Below, piece by piece: positions 53,565-62,920 of a DNA stretch of 64,000 nt. Position 1 is the first letter of the stretch. Every line of letters starts with the position of its first letter. Source of the DNA: Thermohalobaculum sp050331395 (GTDB taxonomy: Bacteria; Pseudomonadota; Alphaproteobacteria; Rhodobacterales; Rhodobacteraceae); contig JBHJGX010000058.1 of the NCBI GenBank assembly GCA_050331395.1, positions 1 through 64,000 of the forward strand, written 5' to 3'. The translations under genes were made by a program, and so were the position numbers. Under the pieces are notes generated by a model. That model saw only the letters and a program-made list of their open reading frames with translations. It had not been told where the DNA came from and did no database searches.

Positions 53565-54008
53565 TCAGCCGTCGGGGCGTTCGAGGCAGAAGGTCACCGA
53601 GCCCGAATTGTCCGCGAGCCCGTCCGCCGCATCGTTGATCCGCACGAAGAGCCGGCCGAAGACCGCCGGCGCGTTTGCCAGAAGATGGCCCGTCAGGACG
53701 CGCTCGAAATCGCGGTAGGACCATACCTGCCGGGCTTCGGAAGCGATCAGCAACGCGCCGAGCGGGTAGGGCGGGGCGATCCGGTCGCCCTCAACGCCGT
53801 GATGGCCGCGAGGGCCGACCGTGCGCAAATCCGGGTGTGCGGTCCAGAGCCCCGACGCATAGGCCGAGACAATCGGCCCGCCGCCATGCACTTCGGTCCA
53901 ATCCGCAGCCGCGTCCACCTCGATGCAGCCGGCCCGCGCGCCTCCGGCGAAACAGACCGCGGTGAGAGCGAGCACGGCCAAGCTGACAAAGGAAATCCGA
54001 GATCCCAT
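53565..54008 (-). CDS. Secreted PA-IL-like lectin-domain protein
   Basis: Encodes 147 residues. A signal peptide (SLAVLALTAVCFAGGARAG) precedes a domain opening IEVDAAADWTEV and ending RLFVRINDAADGLADNSGSV. That pattern is typical of PA-IL/LecA-like galactose-binding beta-sandwiches (ND... DNSGS). Two cysteines near the ends (GCIEV, TFCLE) could pair. It starts 3 nt after the guaB stop and so is probably cotranscribed with guaB. Binding specificity is not predicted. Confidence 0.72.
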   Translation of the reverse strand: MGSRISFVSLAVLALTAVCFAGGARAGCIEVDAAADWTEVHGGGPIVSAYASGLWTAHPDLRTVGPRGHHGVEGDRIAPPYPLGALLIASEARQVWSYRDFERVLTGHLLANAPAVFGRLFVRINDAADGLADNSGSVTFCLERPDG

Positions 54009-54011
54009 CGC

Positions 54012-55469
54012 TCAGCCCGCCCTGTAGTTCGGGCTTTCCCGCGTGATCTGGACATCGTGTACGTGGCTTTCCTTGAGCCCCGCATTGGTGATCTTGACGA
54101 AATTGCAATTCCGCCGCATCGAGCCGATGTCCCGGTGACCGGTGTAGCCCATCGAGGCGCGGAGCCCGCCGATCATCTGGTGAAGCACGCTCGTGACCGG
54201 GCCTTTGTAGGGCACCTGCCCTTCGATGCCCTCGGGCACGAGTTTGTGGGTCTCGGAGACTTCGCGCTGAAAGTACCGGTCGGCGGAACCGCGTGCCATC
54301 GCTCCGACCGAGCCCATGCCCCGATAGGACTTGTAGCTTCGCCCCTGGAACAGAAAGACCTCGCCCGGCGCCTCGTCGGTCCCGGCGAGCGCCGACCCGA
54401 CCATCGCACAATCCGCGCCCGCGGCCACGGCCTTGGCGAGATCGCCGGAGTACTTGATCCCGCCATCGGCGATGACCGGGTGCCCGGTCTTGTCGGCCTC
54501 TTCCGCGCAATTCACGATCGCGGTGAATTGCGGCATACCGACGCCCGCCACGATCCGCGTCGTGCAGATCGAGCCGGGTCCGATGCCGATCTTCACCGCG
54601 TCGGCGCCCGCGTCGATGAGCGCACGCGTGCCTTCTGCGGTCGCCACATTGCCGGCGACCACCTGGACTGCGTTCGAATGGCGTTTGATCCGGGTCACCG
54701 CCTCGGAGACCGAAGCGGAGTGGCCATGCGCCGTGTCGATCACCAGAATGTCGACCCCTGCCTCGATCAGCGCCTCGGACCGGGCGAACCCCTGGTCGCC
54801 TACGGTCGTTGCCGCCGCCACGCGCAGCCGGCCGAGCTGGTCTTTGCAGGCCTGGGGGTTCAGCACCGCCTTTTGGATGTCCTTGACGGTCAGGAGGCCG
54901 ACGCACTCGCCTTTGGCATTGACGACGATCAGCTTCTCGATCCGGCGCGCCTGGAGGAGCTTCTTCGCGGCGTCGAGATCGACCGGTTCGCGAACGGTGG
55001 CCAAATCGCGCGAGGTCATCAGCGCGGAGACGGGCGTGGCCGGGTCCTCGGCGAACCGCATGTCCCGATTGGTCAGGATCCCGACAAGCCGGTTCTGGGC
55101 GTCGATGACCGGAAAGCCGGTGATCGCATGGGCCTTTTGCAGCGCGAGGGCATCGCCGAGCGTTTGATCCGCACGCAGCGTCACCGGGCCATAGACGATG
55201 CCCGACTCGAAGCGCTTGACCTTTCGCACATGCCGGGCCTGCTCTTCGATGTCGAGATTGCGGTGGATCACGCCGATCCCGCCCGCCTGGGCCATGGCGA
55301 TCGCCATGTCCATCTCGGTCACCGTATCCATCGCCGAGGAGAGGAGCGGAATGTTGAGCTCGACGCTCTTCGTCACCCGCGTGCGCACATCCGCCTGCGC
55401 GGGCAGGACCTCGGACGCCGCCGGGACGAGAAGGACATCGTCGAAGGTGAGCGCTTCGGTGATCTGCAT
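54012..55469 (-). CDS. guaB: IMP dehydrogenase
   Basis: Encodes 485 residues. The TIM barrel carries catalytic C302 in GIGPGSICTTR; two CBS domains lie at about 90-205. It makes XMP from IMP for GMP synthesis. GGAGGG precedes the ATG. The lectin-like gene follows immediately, then rsmB after about 100 nt. Confidence 0.98.
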   Translation of the reverse strand: MQITEALTFDDVLLVPAASEVLPAQADVRTRVTKSVELNIPLLSSAMDTVTEMDMAIAMAQAGGIGVIHRNLDIEEQARHVRKVKRFESGIVYGPVTLRADQTLGDALALQKAHAITGFPVIDAQNRLVGILTNRDMRFAEDPATPVSALMTSRDLATVREPVDLDAAKKLLQARRIEKLIVVNAKGECVGLLTVKDIQKAVLNPQACKDQLGRLRVAAATTVGDQGFARSEALIEAGVDILVIDTAHGHSASVSEAVTRIKRHSNAVQVVAGNVATAEGTRALIDAGADAVKIGIGPGSICTTRIVAGVGMPQFTAIVNCAEEADKTGHPVIADGGIKYSGDLAKAVAAGADCAMVGSALAGTDEAPGEVFLFQGRSYKSYRGMGSVGAMARGSADRYFQREVSETHKLVPEGIEGQVPYKGPVTSVLHQMIGGLRASMGYTGHRDIGSMRRNCNFVKITNAGLKESHVHDVQITRESPNYRAG

Positions 55470-55580
55470 CCGGCCCTCCGTGGCACACGACTGATGCCGC
55501 GTGTCCTTAGCTCAGGTAAGATGTTGAGGGAAGGTGGGATGGCCTCGACGTGATGCCACCCCCGCAAGCGGGAGGCAGGT

Positions 55581-56147
55581 ATGATGGAACGGATGGCGGT
55601 CGCGGTCGCGACGGCATTGGCCCTGGCCGGGTCGGCGGGGGCCGAGCCGCGGATCAGCCCGGGCGACGTGCTTTCGGCGATTGACGGCCGATGGAACAGG
55701 GATGCGCTTCTCGAGCGGGCCGTGTTGGTCGAGGGCGAATTGGACAGCGCGGATCTTTATCTCTTCGCCACGATGGACGGACCGCGGGACATGGCGCTCG
55801 TCGCCACGGGGCGAGGCATCGTCTGGTCGGGGGCCTTGTATGGCACCCTGCCGCGCCTCGAGCGTGCCGAGAACGGAAGCCTCCGGCTTTTGTCGCAGAA
55901 CACGGCCATCGGACGGCACCGCTGGGAGCAGGTGCTGACAATCGCCCATCGCGGCGGGGCCTATGTGGTCGCCGGCTTTTCCTACGCGGCTTTCGATACG
56001 CTCGATCCGACCGCGGAGACCTCCTGCGATGTCAATCTGCTGACCGGGCTCGGGATCCGCGACGGCAAGACGGTGCAGGTGCCGGCCGCGGCGGTGCCGG
56101 TCTCGGCCTGGACAGACGACGCGGCGCCGCAGGTCTGTTTCGACTAG
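55581..56147 (+). CDS. Secreted hypothetical protein
   Basis: Encodes 188 residues. A signal peptide (MAVAVATALALAGSAGAEP) precedes a beta-rich body with RHRWEQVLTIAHRGGAYVVAGFSY and two cysteines (TSCDVN, QVCFD). No family was recognised. It stops at TAG, which lies within a long palindrome that probably terminates transcription. GGGAGGCAGG precedes the start. Confidence 0.72.
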   Translation: MMERMAVAVATALALAGSAGAEPRISPGDVLSAIDGRWNRDALLERAVLVEGELDSADLYLFATMDGPRDMALVATGRGIVWSGALYGTLPRLERAENGSLRLLSQNTAIGRHRWEQVLTIAHRGGAYVVAGFSYAAFDTLDPTAETSCDVNLLTGLGIRDGKTVQVPAAAVPVSAWTDDAAPQVCFD

Positions 56148-56185
56148 AGCGTTTGCCGACCTGACAGTGTCAGGTCACACGCTCT
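56146..56185. repeat. Nested inverted repeat at the end of the secreted gene
   Basis: A perfect 9-bp palindromic arm pair (GACCTGACA / TGTCAGGTC, 56158-56166 with 56168-56176) sits inside an outer pair AGAGCGT / ACGCTCT (56146-56152, 56179-56185). It begins on the TAG stop. It may act as a terminator and resembles an intergenic repeat family I believe is common in Rhodobacterales. Confidence 0.7.
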
Positions 56186-56347
56186 AAGCCCCGGTTTGGT
56201 CGCATTTTCGCGACGCCGGACTGGGTCAGTTTGGCTGGAAACTTCACAAAGGGCGGTGGCGAAACGGGAACGGCCCCCACGCAGATTGCGCAGGGGCCGC
56301 GGGTCGGCAAGAGCCCGAGGGCGAGGGATCGTCGACAGGCCGTCCGG

Positions 56348-57061
56348 TCAGCCCGGGGCCAGGCAGTCGCCGAGCGTGACGGCACCGCCGCCGGTCGGCA
56401 CTTCGCAGTTCTGCCCGCTCGGCGGGGGCGGCGGCGGGGTCGAGGGACCCGTGCCGACGCCAAAATTGCCGCCGCCGGTCGAGGGCGGAACGACCACGGT
56501 GGTGCCGCCGCCGCTGGTCGAGGGCGGGACGACGACCGTCGGGGCCGGCGGCGGGGTCCGACGCGGGGTGGTCCGGCGCACGGTGCTCGTGCGTACGGGC
56601 TCGCGCCAGGTGACCTCGTCGATGCGCCAAGCCGGGTCGATGCTCGCACGGCAGAAGGTGATCGCGCCGACCAGCGTCTTGTCGCTGATCTGGCTGTCGT
56701 GGTTGAACGTCGCGCAGAGCTCGCCCGCGCGGCTGTCGATCCGGAGCGTGGTCAGATCGACCGAGCCCCGGTGACCGCGGATGCTGTTCGCCCAGACCTG
56801 CGGGCCGGCGCCCGGATTGTCGGAGGCGGTGCGCAGCAGCGCCGCGTCGATCTCGCGGCGGTCGGTGTTCGAGAGCGGCTGACCGAGGCGCTCTTCGACG
56901 GTGAAGGACAGCACGAGCGTGGTGTCGACGAATTCGGGAAACAAAGCGCCGGTTGCGGGGTCGATCATCCCCTCACCGGTGCGGATCACGGGCGGCGGCG
57001 TCTGTTGGCAGGCGCCAAGGGCGGTCGCCGCGATCAAGACCCGGGGCACGATGGCGCGCAT
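56348..57061 (-). CDS. Lipoprotein with Pro/Gly-rich repeat tail
   Basis: Encodes 237 residues. A lipoprotein signal ends at C18 (ATALGAC). A globular part (about 30-160) has two cysteines (GELCATFN, AITFCRAS). A Pro/Gly/Thr-rich part follows with repeated TVVVPPSTSGGG / TTVVVPPSTGGG, ending NCEVPTGGG. Probably an outer-membrane-anchored last gene of the leftward cluster. GAGAGGAGA precedes the ATG at 57061; the frame is open to 57103. Function unknown. Confidence 0.72.
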   Translation of the reverse strand: MRAIVPRVLIAATALGACQQTPPPVIRTGEGMIDPATGALFPEFVDTTLVLSFTVEERLGQPLSNTDRREIDAALLRTASDNPGAGPQVWANSIRGHRGSVDLTTLRIDSRAGELCATFNHDSQISDKTLVGAITFCRASIDPAWRIDEVTWREPVRTSTVRRTTPRRTPPPAPTVVVPPSTSGGGTTVVVPPSTGGGNFGVGTGPSTPPPPPPSGQNCEVPTGGGAVTLGDCLAPG

Positions 57062-57151
57062 CGGCGGTCTCCTCTCAGGGGCGGGGTGCGGTGTCTGTGA
57101 CAAGCGAATGATCGAGGCGGCCGCCGGGGCCGCCTCGGGTCGGTCGCGCGA

Positions 57152-58141
57152 TTACCAGTTGCCCGGATCGAGCTGGAGCGGGTGGCGGCGCCGCTCGGGC
57201 ACGCAGAACACGGTGTATTCGTTGCCCTGCACGTAGACCCGGCCGCGGTGGTTCGAGTGCACGAGCATCTTCTCGAGATTGCGGTGCAGTTTGCCCGGCG
57301 CGATCGTCGAGGTGTACTGCATCTTGCACTCGGTTCCGGTGCAGACATCCGGACGGTGGTCGAGATAGCCCTGGAAGATCACGAGATAGGGCTCGAAATC
57401 CATCCGCGACTGCTGCGAGCACTCTTCGAAGACGAGGGTATAGCTGCGCTCGAAGCCGACGCCGCCGCCCGGAGCGGGGGCCGGAGCCGGTGCGACCGCA
57501 ACCGCACCGCCGCTCGGAGCCGGAGCCGGTGCGACCGCGACGCCGCCGCCGTGGCGGGAGAAGAAGCTGTCGAGCTTGTCCGAGAGGACGCTGGCGAGCT
57601 CGATGCCCATGTCACGCCCTTCGGCCGAGAGCTTTTCGAGGAGGCACTCTTTCGGGCACTGGACCGGCAGGCGGAAGGTGTCGGGCGACACGACCTCGAA
57701 ATTGCCGATGAAGCGGCCGGATTCCGGGTCGAGGGCGCGGCCGAAGATCCGCAGGCGGGCGAAGCTGGCGAAATCCAGTTTTTCTACCGAGGCGAACACT
57801 TCGTAGACCACGATCACGTCGATCGGCTGGTTCGCGGTGCGCGCGACGATGATGAGCTCCTGGTCGGTGCGGCGCACGCGGTCCGACTGGGTCTCTTCCT
57901 GATAGCCGGTGATGCCGAGCGCCTGCTCGTCGAACACCCGGTAGCCGCGCTGGTTCAGACGGTCCTGAAGGCCGCCCAGAATGTTACGCTGAACACGGCT
58001 GTTGCGCGGCACCGTGTCCGGATCGCTGTCCTCGGTCATCACCAGGATGTTCGGAATGTCCTGGGCGAGGCTCGGAGCGCTCAGGCCGCAGCTGATGAGC
58101 GCGAAGCCCGCTACGCCAAGGGCAAGGCTCTTAATCCACAT
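57152..58141 (-). CDS. Secreted or lipoprotein with N-terminal CsgG/TolB-like region and Ala/Pro repeat
   Basis: Encodes 329 residues. The leader could be a lipoprotein signal (LISC, C18) or cleave after APSLAQ at 27. Residues about 30-190 look like a CsgG/TolB-N-type alpha/beta domain (NILVMTEDSDPDT, QRNILGGLQDRLNQRGYRVFDEQ, DVIVVYEVFASVEK). A linker GGGVAVAPAPAPSGGAVAVAPAPAPAP (split here as a 15-residue unit repeated near 198-225) leads to a C-terminal cysteine-bearing domain. AGAAAGGA precedes the ATG at 58141. It may be periplasmic; no named family is certain. Confidence 0.72.
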   Translation of the reverse strand: MWIKSLALGVAGFALISCGLSAPSLAQDIPNILVMTEDSDPDTVPRNSRVQRNILGGLQDRLNQRGYRVFDEQALGITGYQEETQSDRVRRTDQELIIVARTANQPIDVIVVYEVFASVEKLDFASFARLRIFGRALDPESGRFIGNFEVVSPDTFRLPVQCPKECLLEKLSAEGRDMGIELASVLSDKLDSFFSRHGGGVAVAPAPAPSGGAVAVAPAPAPAPGGGVGFERSYTLVFEECSQQSRMDFEPYLVIFQGYLDHRPDVCTGTECKMQYTSTIAPGKLHRNLEKMLVHSNHRGRVYVQGNEYTVFCVPERRRHPLQLDPGNW

Positions 58142-58315
58142 AGTCGACGTCCTTTCTCGTGTGGTGCGGAAGGTATCGTTCTGGATGGACGGAACAGACA
58201 CCGAATCGTGACCGCCAGTCCGCTTGTAACGCAAGTTTCCCCGATATGGGTGGCAGTTTCACGTAGCCTCGGTGACGCAAGCCACAGACGGCGTTGGATT
58301 TTGGGGTTTTGCCGC

Positions 58316-60565
58316 TCAGAACGGGCTCCGCGCGCCGGGGACGAGGCGGATGCGGTGGGTCTGCGCCGCGTCCCGTCCGTCCGGGTCGCGCCAGCGCAGC
58401 GTGAGGACGAGATCCGCCGCTTGCCCGACCTGGATGAACCGCCAAGGCGACAGCGTGATCTGAAGCCTGCCCGCGCCGTCCGGCCGTGCCACGGCGATGC
58501 CTGGCATGCCGGGCGGGTCGGTCTCGGCCATGATGACGGCCTCGCGCTTGTCGCCCGCTTCGCGCCCGATTTCGAGCTGAAAGCCGCAGATCGCCGGGCC
58601 GACGGTGAGCCGCTGGGTCTGTACGGTCAACACGAACGGGATCGGCTCGGCGGGCCGGCCGCCGAAATCGAGTTGCCGGCAGGTGAGGCCGACGGGCGCC
58701 TGCTCCAGCCGGGCGACCAGTTCGGGATCGGGCAGCGGGCGTGCGAGCGGGCTCGGCAAGGCGGTGGGACCGGGGTCGATCGCTGCGAGTGCAGCCGGAA
58801 TGCCCCGCTCGGGCGCCGCATCGACGGCGCTTGGCGCCCGCAGGCGGATCTCGGCCGGTGCCGGGCCCGCTGGCACATCGCCGATCTGGGCGAGGCCCGC
58901 AAACTCGGTCGCCAAATCCTCGATCGCGGGTCCGGCGGGTTTCGGCCAGGCCCGAAGCGGATCCGCGGCAAGCAGTCGCGGAAGGGGGTTTGTGACCTCG
59001 GTCGGGCCGCCGATCGGTGCCGCTGGCCAAGGGACCGCCGGGATCGTGGGCAGGGCTGCGGGCGGCGCGACGGTGGCCAGCGCGCCCGGATCTGACGCGA
59101 CGGGCCGGGCGGTAAGCCCCTCAGGCACGGGGAGGCTCGCCGCATCGGGGCCCGGCGCGGCAAGGCGGAGCGGTCTGCGCGGCGTCGGTCCGGGGACCGC
59201 CGGAGGTGCCTCGGGCGCGGCGGCGGTCGTCGGCGCGTCGGGCCGGTCCTCGGGAGCCCGCCGGTCGGGTGCGCCGGACAAGGTTTCGGGCCGCTGAAAT
59301 TGGAGCGGTCCGCCGATCCGGGCCTCGGCCTCGGCGATCCGGTCGGGGCGTCCAGGCGCCGGCGGGGCGCCCGGCACCGGGCCGGGCGGCCATAGCCGCG
59401 CTGCCGTATCGAAACGCGGCGCTGCCGGGGCATCTGCGAGGCGTGTCGAATTGGCGCGCAGGATGGCCGTTCGGGCCGAGAGGGCCGCCGGCGGTTCGGG
59501 CTGCGCCCCGGTCTCGCCCGGCAGCGCGGGCCGATCCGTCCTCCGGGGGCCAAGGGTCTCGAGCGGCGGCGTTGCCGGTGGCTCGGTCCAAGTCGGCGGG
59601 GGCGTCTCGGCGAGCGGGCCGGGCGCTGCCGGCGGCAAGAGCGCGACGAGGGCGGGGCCGGGGGCGATCGCCTCGGCGTGGGGGTCTTGCGGAGCCCTCC
59701 ACGGGGCCGGTTCCCGCGCCCGCTCGGGCGGCCGATCGGGCAGCGAGAGCCCGTAGGCCCAGGCGACCGGATCGTCGACCGCGTGGGGTTGATCCCAAAA
59801 GACGACGGTTGCTCCGACCCCGCCGGCGAGCGCGAGCGCTCCGAGGCCCAAGAGCGCGCCACGCCGCCACGGCCGCCGCGGTTCAGCCGCCCCGCCCGAG
59901 AGCGCGTCGACGAGCGGGCCGAGCGCGCCGACGCCGTGGACCGGGATGCCCTCGGGCGCGGCTTCGAGCGCCTCGTCGAAATTGCCCTCGGGCACGACGA
60001 TCTCGACGGTGAGGCCGCCGGCCGCCAGGCTCTCGAGGCGGTTCCGGGCGCGCTCGAGTTTGCGGGTGACGCCCTCGACGGGGCGGGCGGTCCAATCGGC
60101 CATACCGATGGCGCCGGTGACGAAAAACAGCCGCCGGGCCTGCGCCTCGGCCGTGGCGAGCTGTCCCTTGGCGAGGACGCATTGCGCAACAAGGTGGCCG
60201 AGTTGCCAGCTTTGGCCCGCATCGATCCGTCGGTCGAGTTCCAGGATCAACGGCGTCTCGGGGACCGTGAGGCCGCGCCCCCGGAGCCAGCGGCGGATCT
60301 TGCGGTCGAAGGCGTCGAAATGCGGATCAACGCCCACCGGAATATGGCTTTGGTCGAAGAGCACGACGGCGGATTGCGCGGCCTCGTCGTCGAATTCCGC
60401 ATTCCTCAAGGTCGACGGCCCGCCGGTCGTGGCGATGTCGATCAGGATCGGTTCTGTCGCAGGGCTTGGCACGGGGAACGCTCTGGGACCTTCGGGGATC
60501 CGCTCCGGTGATGGCCGGCAATGTACCGGCCGCCCCTTATTGCGGTCGAAATTCGCCCATGTCAC
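58316..60565 (-). CDS. Large inner-membrane protein with cytoplasmic domain, Pro-rich stalk and periplasmic domain
   Basis: Encodes 749 residues from a GTG. Residues about 60-225 form a cytoplasmic domain (VLFDQSHIPVGVDPHF, FDRKIRRWLRGRGLTVPET). A single membrane helix lies at 236-257. Residues about 260-620 are an Ala/Pro-rich stalk. The last ~110 residues form a beta-rich domain with two cysteines (GLTCRQLDFGG, PAICGFQLEIG). The start is uncertain; another GTG lies at 60472. The layout is like a TonB- or GspC-type bridge. The protein follows the 181-residue gene by 66 nt and is followed by a 174-nt gap. Confidence 0.72.
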   Translation of the reverse strand: MTWANFDRNKGRPVHCRPSPERIPEGPRAFPVPSPATEPILIDIATTGGPSTLRNAEFDDEAAQSAVVLFDQSHIPVGVDPHFDAFDRKIRRWLRGRGLTVPETPLILELDRRIDAGQSWQLGHLVAQCVLAKGQLATAEAQARRLFFVTGAIGMADWTARPVEGVTRKLERARNRLESLAAGGLTVEIVVPEGNFDEALEAAPEGIPVHGVGALGPLVDALSGGAAEPRRPWRRGALLGLGALALAGGVGATVVFWDQPHAVDDPVAWAYGLSLPDRPPERAREPAPWRAPQDPHAEAIAPGPALVALLPPAAPGPLAETPPPTWTEPPATPPLETLGPRRTDRPALPGETGAQPEPPAALSARTAILRANSTRLADAPAAPRFDTAARLWPPGPVPGAPPAPGRPDRIAEAEARIGGPLQFQRPETLSGAPDRRAPEDRPDAPTTAAAPEAPPAVPGPTPRRPLRLAAPGPDAASLPVPEGLTARPVASDPGALATVAPPAALPTIPAVPWPAAPIGGPTEVTNPLPRLLAADPLRAWPKPAGPAIEDLATEFAGLAQIGDVPAGPAPAEIRLRAPSAVDAAPERGIPAALAAIDPGPTALPSPLARPLPDPELVARLEQAPVGLTCRQLDFGGRPAEPIPFVLTVQTQRLTVGPAICGFQLEIGREAGDKREAVIMAETDPPGMPGIAVARPDGAGRLQITLSPWRFIQVGQAADLVLTLRWRDPDGRDAAQTHRIRLVPGARSPF

Positions 60566-60631
60566 CCCGCTTCGCGCCTCCGGCTCCGTCGGCCGGTGAT
60601 CCTGTCGGGCGGGCCGGGGCGGGCCGGGTGC

Positions 60632-61177
60632 TCAGGCGAGGTGAAAGCTCCGGGCGCTGTCCTGGATCGCCAAAAGAACCGGATGGTCGCTCGGCAACAC
60701 CAGTTGACTGACGGCGTCCGTGGCGGGCGGCAGTTCGAGCGCCTCCACATCGGTTTTCTCCGGCGCCGGATGCACCACGAGCTGCGTGGGCGCCGGCGCG
60801 CCGTTCTTGCAGGTGACGATCAGAAAGGCGCGCTCGGGCCGGTTTTTCGAGCTGCGGACCTCGATCTCGTAGTTGCCCGCGTTCCGCGTGAGTACCTCCC
60901 CGGAGCTTGCCGCGCGGACTTCCTCGAACATCACGAGCGCATCCTGAGACAGCGCTTCCGCATAGGCCCGCGCGGTCCAGATATCTTGCCGAGCGGCCTC
61001 CGCGACCCGGGCCCGGCACGCGGAATCGCCGAGCACCGCCGCGCGATAGATGTCGCCGAAGCTCGGTCGGGCCGGGCCGTCGGCCTCGCGGGTGCGCAGG
61101 GCGAGGCCGAGATCGGCGGCGGTCGCGCGGTCGATGAGCGCCGCGCGCTGATCGGCCTCGGGCACAGGGAAACGCAT
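60632..61177 (-). CDS. Cytoplasmic protein of unknown function
   Basis: Encodes 181 residues with no signal or membrane segment. The N-terminal half is helical (RAALIDRATAADLGLALR, IWTARAYAEALSQDALVMFEEV). The second half is beta-rich (NYEIEVRSSKNRPERAFLIVTCKN, LVLPSDHPVLLAIQD). GGAGGA lies 9 nt upstream, overlapping the end of the 510-residue gene, so the two are coupled. No family recognised. Confidence 0.72.
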   Translation of the reverse strand: MRFPVPEADQRAALIDRATAADLGLALRTREADGPARPSFGDIYRAAVLGDSACRARVAEAARQDIWTARAYAEALSQDALVMFEEVRAASSGEVLTRNAGNYEIEVRSSKNRPERAFLIVTCKNGAPAPTQLVVHPAPEKTDVEALELPPATDAVSQLVLPSDHPVLLAIQDSARSFHLA

Positions 61178-61181
61178 GGGG

Positions 61182-62714
61182 TCAGTCCTCCTTGGCGTAG
61201 AGTTCGTGGAAGGCGCCGCTGAAGGTCTTGCGGTCCGCCTGAAATGTGTCTGTCAAGCCGTCCGGGAGCCGATCGGCGAGGCCGCCGAGCAGGTCCGAGA
61301 GTTGGGCGAGCGGGGAGATGGCGGCCTCGAAGGCCCGGCCCACCTCGTCGTCGTCGAAGGCTTCGGCAAAGCCCTGGCGTCGGGTTGCCTTGAAGGCCTT
61401 CCGCGCCGCCGCCAGTTGCTCCTCCGGCACCGAAAGGCCCCGGCGTTCCGCCGTCACATAGGCGCAGGCCCGCAGCATCTGGCGCAGATGCGCCTTCAGC
61501 TTGGCATAGCGCTCGACCGCCTCGTCGTAGCCGGCGGCAGTGTTCTGACCGGGCTTCGCGTGTTTCTCGAGCGCGATCAGCGGCCCGAGCTCGCGGCGGA
61601 AGCGCACCGCATTGATGATCTCGTTTTGCGCAGCGCCCATCACCTCGGAACGGAGCACCGAAAGCGGGAAGGCGCGCACCGGGCCCCACATCCTGACGGC
61701 AATCTCGAGGCCCTTCTCCTCGGCGCCGGTCAGGAACTTCACCCGCGCCAGCGGATCCTCGGCGAGGTCGTCGAGGGGCGTGGTCGGCTCGTCCTCGGTC
61801 GTCTCGAAGCTGCCCTGGTCCTCGGCGAGCTGCACCACGCTGTCCTCCGCGTCGACCGGCGTCGCGCGATAGAGCCGTTGCCAGTCCTCGCCTTGGCGCA
61901 GCGCCAGCACGAGGGCGACGAAGCCCCGGTGCACGGTGCGGAACTGGCGGAAATCCTCGGCGCGGTCCGGCTCGCGGACGCCGCGGAGCCAAAAGTCGAG
62001 AATCGCGTCGTCGTCGATCACCCAGTGCCGGACCCCCGCATCCCCCTCTTCGGCGGTCGCGTCGAGGAACCCCATCAGCGTCTCGAACCGGTCGCGTTCG
62101 ACCCGGCTGCGCATCATCGTGTCCAGGAGGCCGTTCACCAGCGCCGCGATTGCGTTCGACGCGGTGCGCACGGCGTCGAAGCGGTCGTGCGCCGCCTCGA
62201 TCTCGGCGATATTGGCCATGACCTCGCGGCTTTTTTCGGGCGCGCTCGGGCAGGTGAGCAGGAACTCCATCAGCGCGACGAGGAGCGGCAGCCGGGCATG
62301 GGCGAGCCGGTAGCTCTCGCCGCTGCCATAGGTCAGCACGAAGGCTTTCTCCTGGCATTCGGTCGTGTCGCCCTCGGCCGCGCGTTCGGCCAGATATGCG
62401 GCAAGGCCGCGGGCCCGGATCGGCCCGTCATAGCCATAGAGAATGTCGAGGGCGCGGCCGCGCGCGCTCAGCCGCGCCGAGAGCGAGAGCAGGTGGCTCA
62501 GCTGGAAGACGGCATCGCGCAGATCCGCGCCGCGACCGAGCAGCGCTCGCTCGAGATAGCGGATGGTGTTGTCCGAAAAGCGGGGCAGGTCGCTGCCCGC
62601 CCGGCTCGACCAGGCACGCGCATCGCGCAGAACCTGCATCTGGTTCAGGAAGATCTCGCTGGTGCCACTGGCGGCGATGCCGGCTCGGGCGAATTGTAGC
62701 TGGATGACTTCCAT
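61182..62714 (-). CDS. Large helical cytoplasmic protein of unknown function
   Basis: Encodes 510 residues, almost all helical, without signal or membrane segment. It begins MEVIQLQFARAGIAASGTSEIF and includes an acidic stretch (EDSVVQLAEDQGSFETTEDEP). GGAGGAGATC precedes the ATG. It is the first gene of the leftward cluster. I recognise no domain; the size and helical content suggest a scaffold or regulatory protein (inference). Confidence 0.75.
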   Translation of the reverse strand: MEVIQLQFARAGIAASGTSEIFLNQMQVLRDARAWSSRAGSDLPRFSDNTIRYLERALLGRGADLRDAVFQLSHLLSLSARLSARGRALDILYGYDGPIRARGLAAYLAERAAEGDTTECQEKAFVLTYGSGESYRLAHARLPLLVALMEFLLTCPSAPEKSREVMANIAEIEAAHDRFDAVRTASNAIAALVNGLLDTMMRSRVERDRFETLMGFLDATAEEGDAGVRHWVIDDDAILDFWLRGVREPDRAEDFRQFRTVHRGFVALVLALRQGEDWQRLYRATPVDAEDSVVQLAEDQGSFETTEDEPTTPLDDLAEDPLARVKFLTGAEEKGLEIAVRMWGPVRAFPLSVLRSEVMGAAQNEIINAVRFRRELGPLIALEKHAKPGQNTAAGYDEAVERYAKLKAHLRQMLRACAYVTAERRGLSVPEEQLAAARKAFKATRRQGFAEAFDDDEVGRAFEAAISPLAQLSDLLGGLADRLPDGLTDTFQADRKTFSGAFHELYAKED

Positions 62715-62862
62715 GATCTCCTCCGGCCGCCTTGCGCTGCGGGCCCGTCGGAGGGGGCGATGCGCCCGTCAGGCGCGAAACCGCAACCGCCTCCCGCCCC
62801 TGTGATCCTGCGGTGCGAAGGCCGGTCCGCGGTCACCTCCACGCCCCGAACCCACTGCCGCA

Positions 62863-62890
62863 TTGCAAAGAGTGGCACAATTTTTATAGT
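62863..62890 (+). promoter_or_regulatory. Sigma-70-type promoter of the FGE-domain gene
   Basis: TTGCAA (62863-62868) and TATAGT (62885-62890) are 16 nt apart, 31 nt before the ATG at 62921. The spacer contains TGGCAC, the -24 half of a sigma-54 promoter, but the GC expected at -12 is absent. Confidence 0.6.
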
Positions 62891-62920
62891 CGCGGCAAAG
62901 CCGAATTGAGAGGCGTTCCG

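Noticed and set aside
62871..62890. Sigma-54 promoter suggested by TGGCAC
   Set aside because: The -12 GC dinucleotide is missing at the required spacing; a sigma-70 pair fits better.
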